The notes beneath the pieces are model-generated. The model made no database searches and had not been told where the DNA came from. It saw only the letters and a program-made list of their open reading frames with translations. The position numbers and the translations under genes were made by a program. A stretch of DNA of 40,936 bases from JBDRNE01 sp043812935 (GTDB taxonomy: Bacteria > Omnitrophota > Gorgyraeia > Tantalellales > Tantalellaceae). The stretch lies in contig JBDRLO010000039.1 in the NCBI GenBank assembly GCA_043812935.1, positions 1 to 40,936 of the forward strand, given 5' to 3'. Below are positions 23,561 through 31,227 of this stretch, piece after piece. The number at the start of each line of letters is the position of its first letter. Position 1 is the stretch's first letter.

Positions 23561-24685
23561 ATGGTTAAGAAAAAAAAGAATGTACGCTTTTTCAAAACGC
23601 ATCCGGAAAGTGAAAAAGTTCAGCAGTCACTTAGAGTTTTCAGCATTCTGAAAAAGGTGCGGCAGGCAACAACTGATGAAATAATAAAACAAACCGGAAT
23701 TTCTCAGGACGTTGTAACTGAATATGTAGATTTTTGCGAAGAAAAAGGGTTTCTTAAGAAAGAATCCAGGGAAGGTAGACAACTGGTCGAATTTAATCCA
23801 ACAGGCAAAAAGCTTTTAGGCATAGGCTTTAGTAAACAAGAATGTGTTTTAACTGTGATGGATATTAGCGGTGAAATTATCGAAAAACAGAAAATTGCCG
23901 TACAAGAGCTGGCTTTGTCTAAACCCAAAAGAAAAGACATAAAGAATATAGTAAACAAAATCCAAGAAGAGAATAAGATTGGAAATATAGACTTTTATAC
24001 GGCAGGAATTGCTGTGCCCGAAAGCATTGAAAAAACAAGTATTAGAAATGTGGATCTTTTAGCGCATGGGATAGGTAGTATCTTTGGATGCCATGTGTAT
24101 TTGTCCAGGGAAGCTACTGCTGCCGGATATGGCGAAAGAGATTTTGGATGGCAGACAAAAGGCCGGGATATTTTGTATTTGCATTTTGATATCGGCGCAG
24201 GAGTAATTGTAAAAGATGAAATGATTTTTGAAGCGGATGAAGGAGACGCGGATAGGGCGTATCTTCGGCCGTGGCATCAATTCGGCATTGTTGAAAATGC
24301 TAAAAACCTAGTTGGGAAGGGTGTCGGAACCACTATCGTAGATGAGATAGAAGGTGACGTTAACAATATAACGTTAGATATGGTGCTACAGGCTGCGGAG
24401 AAGAAAGATGAATTGGCGGAAGATTTGATGCAGCGTGCGGCTCTTGTTTTAGGAATGAGAGCGGCTTATCTGATTAATATGTTTATGGCGAGAACAATAA
24501 TTTTAGGAGGAGGGATTGAAAAAGGAAATAATAGATTTATAGAGTATGTGCGTGAAAGCGCCAATAAATTTTTACTCAAGGAGGTAAGTGGAAAAGTTGA
24601 AATTATTTACGGCACTTTGGGCCCGGAAGCGTCTTCTCTTGGTGTAGGCGCCCTGTGTTGTAGAGAACTATTTATGGAGGTTTAG
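23561..24685 (+). CDS. ROK-family transcriptional regulator (winged helix plus ROK kinase-like domain)
   Basis: 374 residues. Residues about 20-75 form a winged helix-turn-helix (RVFSILKKVRQATTDEIIKQ, TGISQDVVTEYV, EKGFLKK). The rest is an actin-like ROK domain: KLLGIGFSKQECVLTVMD (phosphate 1), REATAAGYGERDFGW, LHFDIGAGVIV and TIILGGGIEKGNN. The zinc-binding CxCGxxGCxE motif of typical sugar-kinase ROK proteins is absent. The glycine pattern of the phosphate loop is also weak, so sugar phosphorylation is doubtful and a sensor/repressor role is more likely. ATG at 23561 follows GGGGGAAC. The next gene begins 2 bases after its stop, and the efflux locus lies about 450 bases further on, making it a candidate regulator of that locus (inference). 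Confidence 0.88.
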   Translation: MVKKKKNVRFFKTHPESEKVQQSLRVFSILKKVRQATTDEIIKQTGISQDVVTEYVDFCEEKGFLKKESREGRQLVEFNPTGKKLLGIGFSKQECVLTVMDISGEIIEKQKIAVQELALSKPKRKDIKNIVNKIQEENKIGNIDFYTAGIAVPESIEKTSIRNVDLLAHGIGSIFGCHVYLSREATAAGYGERDFGWQTKGRDILYLHFDIGAGVIVKDEMIFEADEGDADRAYLRPWHQFGIVENAKNLVGKGVGTTIVDEIEGDVNNITLDMVLQAAEKKDELAEDLMQRAALVLGMRAAYLINMFMARTIILGGGIEKGNNRFIEYVRESANKFLLKEVSGKVEIIYGTLGPEASSLGVGALCCRELFMEV

Positions 24686-24687
24686 TC

Positions 24688-25062
24688 ATGACAAAGAGTA
24701 TTTACGCAGAAAAAAAATGTAGCATATGTGGAAAGCCGTTTATTCCAAACAAATACAGGCCGAATCAAGAGGTTTGTTCAAGTTTGGAATGCCAGTATCA
24801 AAGACAGCTTGTTAATATGAAAGCCTGGCGCGAAGCCAATCCGAATTATTTTAAGTATAAGGAATCTCAGGACAAGTCCTGGAAACAGGCGTGCAGAGAG
24901 AGGTCTTTAGATTGGCGGAAAAAACACAAGGAATACTTGCAGCTTTATAGGGAAGCCAACAAAGAGCGGCATCGGGAATATATGCGGGAATATATGAGAC
25001 AATACCGCAAAAGTAAAAAACAGAAAGAACAGCATCAGGACGATACAGATAAAGCTGTTTAG
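24688..25062 (+). CDS. Small zinc-ribbon-like protein with basic tail
   Basis: 124 residues, starting 2 bases after the ROK stop codon and so translationally coupled to it. Residues 10-34 hold a CSICGKPF...CSSLEC motif, a likely four-cysteine zinc site with a C-x2-C and C-x4-C arrangement. The rest (WREANPNYFKYKESQDK, then REANKERHREYMREYMRQYR) is helical and very basic. It resembles a class of small proteins of the pattern CGKPF...Q..C....CQ..R....W...NP.YF that I have seen in environmental bacterial genomes. A nucleic-acid-binding role is plausible but unproven. Confidence 0.75.
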   Translation: MTKSIYAEKKCSICGKPFIPNKYRPNQEVCSSLECQYQRQLVNMKAWREANPNYFKYKESQDKSWKQACRERSLDWRKKHKEYLQLYREANKERHREYMREYMRQYRKSKKQKEQHQDDTDKAV

Positions 25063-25136
25063 GGCATAACAAACAATTACGAGGATGATCTTTACGTGAT
25101 TTTTGTAATAGAGTATTCAATGAAAAAGGACGAAAT

Positions 25137-28100
25137 GTGTTGAATAATATACAAAAATATAAAATGTTTAAATATGCGCGGATTTCAGTTTTATTAAGCT
25201 ATTTGATTTTTACGCTAAGCGTTTTTTTGCCTATTAAAAATTGTTATGCGCAGGAACATAATGATTATAACAGCAATAAAACAAATGTTTCAGAAGATGA
25301 TGCGCGAAAAGCAGTGGACAAAATCGCTGAGTATATGCGCAAAGAAGAAGAACAACTTAATGGAGAAATTGCAAGGTATTTGAAAAAAGCGGAAGACGCG
25401 CTTAATGAAAATAATTTCGACCGCGCAAGAAGTTATATCGAAAAAGCCAAACAGATAAAAATAGAAGGGCAAGAAAGAATAAAGAATAGAGCAAGAGAAC
25501 TTGCGGAACTGGAAGCGCGGAAAAATGCCGAAATAAAAAGTCTAAGAAAATTGGCTAAACAAATACCCGGATATGATTCAGGGAAAGAAATCACCGCGAA
25601 AACTAAAAAATCTCAGAACCCCGCTGTTAATATCGAACAAGCCGCGCAAGAAGCCCAATCCTTAATGCAGCAAATCAATAAAGCGGAAAAAGCCTATGAA
25701 GAGCGGAAACAAAACAAACTCCAGGCTATCGGCGACGAAATGAAAAATTTAGATACGAAAACGGCAGAAAAGATTTCTGCTAAAAAAGAAGCGAAGTTAA
25801 GGCAACAAACTAAAAAAATGGAAGCATATTTGGCAAAAGCTGAAGAATTATTAGAGAAGAATGAGTTTGAAAAAGCAAGAAAGTATGTTGCAAAAGCAAT
25901 GGAAGTAAAAGAAGCCAGCCGTCAGATTGTTGAAGACAAAACAGAACAAACTAAAACCAAACAAACTTTTAAAGATGAACGTGAAACAAAAAAACGAGCA
26001 GCGCGTGAACTTGAGGACAAAATAACGAAGTATCTGAATAACGCTGATTCCGCGTTAGCTAAAAATGATTTTGGAGCTGCGTTAAATTTCGCACAAAAAG
26101 CTTTGGAACTTGAACCGGGGAACCCTGACGCGGAAGAAACGGTGAAGAAAATAAAAGGAACTCAAAAAGTTTTCGAAGAAGAAAAAGAAAAAAAGGAAGA
26201 AGAGGCAAAACTCGATAAAATCAAGGAAGAGGAAAGAAAACGCAAGAAAAAAGTGGATAGATATTTGGATAAAGCGGAAAAAGCGTTGAATAAAAACGAT
26301 TTCGCAAGAGCCTTTAAATATGTTGACCAAGCGGCAGATGTAGACGCGGACGATCTTGACGCAAAAAGGATGATAAAGAGAATAAGCGGAGCGCAAAAAG
26401 CTTTTGAAGAAGAAAAGGCGAAAAAAGAAGAAATGGAAAAACTTACTGAGGCAAGACTCGCTGCTGAAAAAAGAAAAGAGGAGATAGATGAACTTTTGAA
26501 TGTGGCTGAAAAGGCGATTGACAATAATGGCTTTAATAAGGCGAAAATGTATGCCCAAAAGGCTATGGATATGGATCCGGATAATGCTGACGCGCAGAAT
26601 CTGTTGATTCAGGCTGAAAAGACTGAAGAAGCCTTGCTGGAAAACAAGAGGAAAGAAAAAGAGGCTGCGCTTCGCAAAGAACGTGCAAAAGCGGAAAAAC
26701 AATTACAGGAAAAAGTTTTAAATTATCTTTCAAAGGCCGAAGAGGCCGTAACAAATAATAAATTCAAAAGCGCGCGAAAATATGCGGAAAAAGCTCTTGA
26801 ATGTGATGCGAATAGTTTTGGCGCGCGGTCTATGTTGAATGATATCGCCAGGAAAGAGGCAAATTACCACGAGCGGAAAAAAGAAAAAGAAAAAATTGAA
26901 AAAGCATCAGGGTATATTGAGAAAGCGGAAGAAAATTTTTATAGGGAAAATTATGACGATGCAATAAGATGCGCGGAAAAAGCTTTAGAAGAAGACAAAG
27001 ACAACGCTGCTGCGCTCGATTTAATAAAAAAATCAAAAGAGTCAAAAAAAGTTTTTGTAGAAAAACAGAAAAAAGCGGCAATTGAACAAAAACAAAAAGC
27101 AGCAAAAACTGAACAAAAACAAAAAATAAATAACTACCTTAAAACCGCGGAAGAAGCGCTTGAAAAAGACGATATTAAAAAAGCAAAAACTTATGTAAAG
27201 AAAGCTATGGGAATAAGACAAGATGATGCTGACGCGCGCCGTGTAGAGTCGCAGATAGCTGATGCGGAAAAGCGTATAGCTGAGAACAAACGCAAACAAA
27301 AAGAAGCTGAACAAAAACGAAAAATAAATAACTACCTTAAAACCGCGGAAGAAGCGCTTGAAAAAGACGATATTAAGAAAGCAAAAACTTATGTAAAGAA
27401 AGCTATGGGAATAAGACAAGATGACGCTGACGCGCGCCGTGTAGAGTCGCGGATAGCTGATGCGGAGAAACGCAGAGCTAAGAACAAAAAAGAACAAAAA
27501 ACACCTTCTAAAAAGCAAAAACCCGAACGTGAGAAATTGTCAAAAACCGGTCAGGATTTAAAAGCGGCCAAGGACGCTCTTAGTGAAAATGGTTTTGATA
27601 AAGCTGAAAAATGCGTAAAAAAAGTATTAAAAACAGAACAGGGTAATGTGTCCGCGAAAGAACTTTTATTGGAAATAAGCCGCAAAAAAAGTCTTCAAGC
27701 TGAACAGGAAGCACGCGTTGAACGCGACAAAATAGCCAGGGAAAAGGCCGATAAAGCTGTAGAAGAACAGGCAAAAAAAGAAAAAGAAAAACAGGAAGAT
27801 GTTCAGAGAATAGAAAAATATATTATAAAATCCAGGGAATATCTTGAAAAAGCAGATTGTGCTAATGCCAGAAGATACGCGCAGAAAGCAAAAGCAATAG
27901 ACCAAATTAATGAAAAAGTTGCCGTATTAATAGCGGATATTGATAAAGCGGAAATGTTCGGGATAAAGAAACAGGAACAAGAGCGGAATAATACGGAAAC
28001 GGCAAAAGCTTTAAAAAAATACGATGACCAAAAAGATGATCCGTTTTATAAATATGATGAAGGGAAAGCTTGGTATGAATATATAACGGATGTTTTTAAA

Positions 28101-29636
28101 AAGCGCAGCTATAAAATGGGCGATGTTGAGCCGGGCCGGATTTATACAATTGATGAATGTGTTCAATTAGCGCTGAATAGAAGCCAGCGCGTTAAAGTCG
28201 CGGATAAACAGGTAAAACTGGCTGAAACGCGGCTGTGGGAAACCCGGCGGGAATTGTTGCCTTCAGTAACAACGCGGATTGAAAGGTCTACCGGTAAAAT
28301 TGGAACTTCAACAGGGCCGCGGCATTATCAGGGAGAAAAATATCAAGTTGAATTAAAACATAATGTTTGGGATGGGATGGGAACATGGTTTACGGTGCGT
28401 CAGTCACAGACGAATCTTGAAGTTGTAAAACTGGAAAAAGAAAAAGTGAAAAATGAAATAATCGCGGAAACAAAAACCGCTTACTATAACCTTGATAAAG
28501 CTGTAAAAGCGTACGCGCTTCAAAAGATTTACAAAGAAAAAATCAACAGCTTTTATGATGTCGCGGAAAAGTCTTTTGATCAGGATTTAATCCCGCAAGT
28601 TGAATACCTCAAGGTAAAAGGCCAAAATATGCAGGCGAATTTTCAGTATACGTCGGCAGATGAAGATATAACATTGGCGGAGACAATTCTTTACCAGGCT
28701 ATGAATGTTGACCCCGATTATCCAATAAATATCCAGCCGATAAAAACTCCGGACGCGACTTTAACTCTAGGTTTAGAAAACTGTTATCGTCTGGCTTATG
28801 CTAACCGGCCGGACTTTAAAATAAAAGAAAAAATGATAGAGTATTATGAATTTGACCGGAAAATAAGCAAAGCAAAAGGCTGGCCCAAAATAGATTTTCA
28901 AGGTTCGTTCGGTCAATCTGTTGAAACATATCAACCGACGGTAGAAGATACGGAACAGCGCGGGTTATCTCCTGAATGGTATGCCGGAGTTAAGGGAAGC
29001 GTACCTATCTGGGGTAATACTTTGGAATATAACTATGTAAGAGAAAAATGGGCGCCGGTTGTTTCAAGTTATCACGGTACGGAAAGTGCCACAAGTTATT
29101 TGTCCGTAAAGTTTCTGGATGATTTGGCATATTTTACGAATTTAGCTGAATCGCGCGCTGGGTTTGAAAGCGCGAAATATGAATATCTGAAATATAAAAA
29201 GGATCTTACAGTAGAGGTGAAGGAATCCTATTTTAAATACAAAAAAGCGTTACTTCAAATAGACGTGGCAAAGGCGCAGGTTGAACACCAAAAAATGTTT
29301 GTTGAAGTTCTTGAACAAAGACGCAATTTCGGTGAAATGGAACTTTCAAAAATTGCCGAAGAATACGAAAAATACTCAGAACACAGATATAGCTTAATTC
29401 AGGGATACGCAAACTATTTTATCTCGATCGCGAGCCTTAACAGCGCCATAGGTGTACCGAACTATTTTGAAATCGGGCACAAAGATCAGCAATACGGGAT
29501 GTGGGACGCGAAACTTTTTGCAAAAAACGATTCTGCTCAGTTAATAGGCGCGGTAGCGGATAAAGAACTGGGAACAGTTGTAGATGCTGATATAGATATT
29601 TTTGATGAGGATATGAGCGCGCCCGTAAAGAATTAG
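25137..29636 (+). CDS. Giant TPR-repeat protein fused to a TolC-family outer-membrane channel
   Basis: 1499 residues. The GTG start at 25137 follows AAAAAGGAC; an in-frame ATG lies at 25164 without a ribosome site. A signal peptide ends near residue 38 (VFLPIKNCYAQ). Residues about 75-960 carry some 11 repeats of 66-85 residues, each a TPR-like helix pair (YLxKAEEALxxNxFxxARKY, then AxKAxxxDxDNxDA) followed by a long charged, Lys/Glu-rich helix. From about residue 1002 to 1470 there is a complete TolC domain with two outer-membrane-efflux halves: YTIDECVQLALNRSQRVKVA, TAYYNLDKAVKAYALQ, then GLENCYRLAYANRPDFKIKE, ESYFKYKKALLQIDVA and YANYFISIASLNSAIG. It is first in an efflux operon with adaptor and RND genes. 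TolC proteins are normally about 450-500 residues, so two thirds of this protein is an added periplasmic arm. Confidence 0.9.
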   Translation: MLNNIQKYKMFKYARISVLLSYLIFTLSVFLPIKNCYAQEHNDYNSNKTNVSEDDARKAVDKIAEYMRKEEEQLNGEIARYLKKAEDALNENNFDRARSYIEKAKQIKIEGQERIKNRARELAELEARKNAEIKSLRKLAKQIPGYDSGKEITAKTKKSQNPAVNIEQAAQEAQSLMQQINKAEKAYEERKQNKLQAIGDEMKNLDTKTAEKISAKKEAKLRQQTKKMEAYLAKAEELLEKNEFEKARKYVAKAMEVKEASRQIVEDKTEQTKTKQTFKDERETKKRAARELEDKITKYLNNADSALAKNDFGAALNFAQKALELEPGNPDAEETVKKIKGTQKVFEEEKEKKEEEAKLDKIKEEERKRKKKVDRYLDKAEKALNKNDFARAFKYVDQAADVDADDLDAKRMIKRISGAQKAFEEEKAKKEEMEKLTEARLAAEKRKEEIDELLNVAEKAIDNNGFNKAKMYAQKAMDMDPDNADAQNLLIQAEKTEEALLENKRKEKEAALRKERAKAEKQLQEKVLNYLSKAEEAVTNNKFKSARKYAEKALECDANSFGARSMLNDIARKEANYHERKKEKEKIEKASGYIEKAEENFYRENYDDAIRCAEKALEEDKDNAAALDLIKKSKESKKVFVEKQKKAAIEQKQKAAKTEQKQKINNYLKTAEEALEKDDIKKAKTYVKKAMGIRQDDADARRVESQIADAEKRIAENKRKQKEAEQKRKINNYLKTAEEALEKDDIKKAKTYVKKAMGIRQDDADARRVESRIADAEKRRAKNKKEQKTPSKKQKPEREKLSKTGQDLKAAKDALSENGFDKAEKCVKKVLKTEQGNVSAKELLLEISRKKSLQAEQEARVERDKIAREKADKAVEEQAKKEKEKQEDVQRIEKYIIKSREYLEKADCANARRYAQKAKAIDQINEKVAVLIADIDKAEMFGIKKQEQERNNTETAKALKKYDDQKDDPFYKYDEGKAWYEYITDVFKKRSYKMGDVEPGRIYTIDECVQLALNRSQRVKVADKQVKLAETRLWETRRELLPSVTTRIERSTGKIGTSTGPRHYQGEKYQVELKHNVWDGMGTWFTVRQSQTNLEVVKLEKEKVKNEIIAETKTAYYNLDKAVKAYALQKIYKEKINSFYDVAEKSFDQDLIPQVEYLKVKGQNMQANFQYTSADEDITLAETILYQAMNVDPDYPINIQPIKTPDATLTLGLENCYRLAYANRPDFKIKEKMIEYYEFDRKISKAKGWPKIDFQGSFGQSVETYQPTVEDTEQRGLSPEWYAGVKGSVPIWGNTLEYNYVREKWAPVVSSYHGTESATSYLSVKFLDDLAYFTNLAESRAGFESAKYEYLKYKKDLTVEVKESYFKYKKALLQIDVAKAQVEHQKMFVEVLEQRRNFGEMELSKIAEEYEKYSEHRYSLIQGYANYFISIASLNSAIGVPNYFEIGHKDQQYGMWDAKLFAKNDSAQLIGAVADKELGTVVDADIDIFDEDMSAPVKN
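27110..27505 (+). repeat. 198-bp near-perfect tandem duplication inside the TPR-TolC gene
   Basis: Two copies (about 27110-27307 and 27308-27505) are offset by exactly 198 bases, or 66 residues. Each encodes NNYLKTAEEALEKDDIKKAK and then YVKKAMGIRQDDADARRVES with only a few silent or conservative differences until near the 3' end. Other repeats in the gene are much more diverged. Confidence 0.92.
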
Positions 29637-29728
29637 TTTTTATACGGTGGAGTATCTGCCGGTATAACGGTACAAAACATGAAGTTATTATAACGGATAT
29701 ACAATTTCCATAAGGAGGGATACATATT

Positions 29729-30967
29729 ATGGATGACATGGAAAATAAAAAACTTCCTGCGGAAAATCAGGATAAGCCAGGTGCAAAAAAGGGCATGTTT
29801 TTAGACCAAATGAAAACTATAAAACTGCCGAAATTCAAAATTTCCGGGATAAAGAAAAATTATATCTGGATACTTTTGGGGATATTAGTTGTTGTGGTTA
29901 TTTTAACTCGGAGTATAGGCGTTCTGAAAAAAATATTTTTCGAAGAAAAAGAAAAAAGAGAGATTGTGGAGATAACGGAAACCATACCCGTTAAGGTTTA
30001 TAAAGTTAAACGTATGGATTTTAAAGATACTTTACCAGTGATGGGAAGAATTGAAGGTTCCCGCGAAATAGATATAAAGTTTGATGGTAAGGGGATTCTG
30101 GAAAGCTTTAATTTTGAAGAAGGGGAACGAATCTTGGAAGGGGATATTATCGCTAGCATTGATCAGAAAGACGCGTTACTGAAACTAAAATATGCGGGGC
30201 TTGAAATGGAAAAGAGCAAAAAGCTTTATGATATCGGCGGTGTAGACAAAATGGCGCTTGACCAGAAAAAACTCGAATATGAATCGGCTAAACGCGATCT
30301 TGAAAAAACAAATATATATGCTCCCAGCGACGGTTATTTAGGGTCAAAAGAACAGGACGTTGGTGCCTTTATTACTTCACAGGACAAGATAGGCACTTTT
30401 GTAGATTTTGGTGAAGTGTACGCCGCGTTTGATATTATAGAAGAGGATTCTTCAAAAATTGAATTAGGTCAAAATGTAGAGGTTTTTCTTGATGCGTATC
30501 CCGGGGTATCGTATGCGGGAACCGTTGACAGGGTTTCTCCAATGATAGAAGGAAGAACGCGTACTCAGAAAGTAAAAGTTGAACTTGATAATGACAAAGG
30601 TGAAATGAAACCGGGAATGTTTACGAGAGCGGTAGTAAATACCTATGAAAATAAAGACGTTTTGATTATCCCGGCATCAGCTTTTAAAAAACAGGAAAAC
30701 AAATATTTTGTGTATATTATTCACCCGGAAGAAAAAATTTCGGAAGAATTGGATCTTGAAACCGAAGAAGGTTCTGAAATCCTCGCTGACAAAGGCGAGT
30801 TTGGTATTGTTGAACAGCGGGAAGTCAGGATAGCATATCTTACGCATGATGTTGCTGAAATAGGTGAGGGGCTTGAAGAAGGTGAATTGATTATACGCGA
30901 ATTACACCGGGAATATAAAGATAAAGACAGAGTCGAAATAACTGAAGTGCAAGAAACAATATTTTAG
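29729..30967 (+). CDS. RND efflux periplasmic adaptor (membrane fusion protein, HlyD/AcrA family)
   Basis: 412 residues. An N-terminal cytoplasmic part of about 45 residues precedes one membrane helix (NYIWILLGILVVVVILT), so it is anchored and not a lipoprotein. The domains in order are a beta-barrel strand (ETIPVKVYKV), the first lipoyl half (GRIEGSREIDIKFDGKG, ILEGDIIASID), an alpha-hairpin, the second lipoyl half (APSDGYLGSKEQDVGAF), a beta-barrel (GQNVEVFLDAYPGVSYAGTV) and a membrane-proximal domain. The hairpin (about LLKLKYAGLEMEKSKKLYD plus MALDQKKLEYESAKRDL) is much shorter than in AcrA. ATG at 29729 follows AAGGAGGGA. It lies 92 bases after the TolC-fusion gene and 260 bases before the first RND pump. 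Confidence 0.92.
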   Translation: MDDMENKKLPAENQDKPGAKKGMFLDQMKTIKLPKFKISGIKKNYIWILLGILVVVVILTRSIGVLKKIFFEEKEKREIVEITETIPVKVYKVKRMDFKDTLPVMGRIEGSREIDIKFDGKGILESFNFEEGERILEGDIIASIDQKDALLKLKYAGLEMEKSKKLYDIGGVDKMALDQKKLEYESAKRDLEKTNIYAPSDGYLGSKEQDVGAFITSQDKIGTFVDFGEVYAAFDIIEEDSSKIELGQNVEVFLDAYPGVSYAGTVDRVSPMIEGRTRTQKVKVELDNDKGEMKPGMFTRAVVNTYENKDVLIIPASAFKKQENKYFVYIIHPEEKISEELDLETEEGSEILADKGEFGIVEQREVRIAYLTHDVAEIGEGLEEGELIIRELHREYKDKDRVEITEVQETIF

Positions 30968-30984
30968 TGATAGATTAAATATGC

Positions 30985-31135
30985 GCTGTATGTAACACGG
31001 TACAGGTTTCACGTTTTGAAGTACATTTGGCATATTACGCGGCATATGTTATAGATAATATCGTATATTTCTTATTTGCTTACGTGCAGGCTTGTATTTT
31101 TTCAACGTGAAACGTGTTGCATGAAACGTGCTGTT
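30985..31135. repeat. ACGTG-type degenerate array in the adaptor-RND spacer
   Basis: The 260-base spacer (30968-31227) has no gene. Patches GTAACACGGTACAGGTTTCACG (about 30990-31012) and CAACGTGAAACGTGTTGC plus ATGAAACGTGCTG (about 31106-31134) belong to the window's degenerate ACGTG family, with AT-rich sequence between. No clear ribosome site precedes the RND gene at 31228. Confidence 0.6.
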
Positions 31136-31227
31136 TAATTTTATATAAGTGATCGGCGAGTTATCAATTAGATTTAATAAGAATGTAACAATTGACAATT
31201 AGTGCTATTGTCTGAAATTTAAAAATC

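Noticed and set aside
26082..26702. Antisense frames of up to 206 codons opposite the TPR repeats (also 27042-27518 and 27666-27905)
   Set aside because: Lysine- and glutamate-rich coding strands produce phenylalanine-rich antisense frames without stops; there are no ribosome sites or domain motifs, and the repeats on the + strand are clear.
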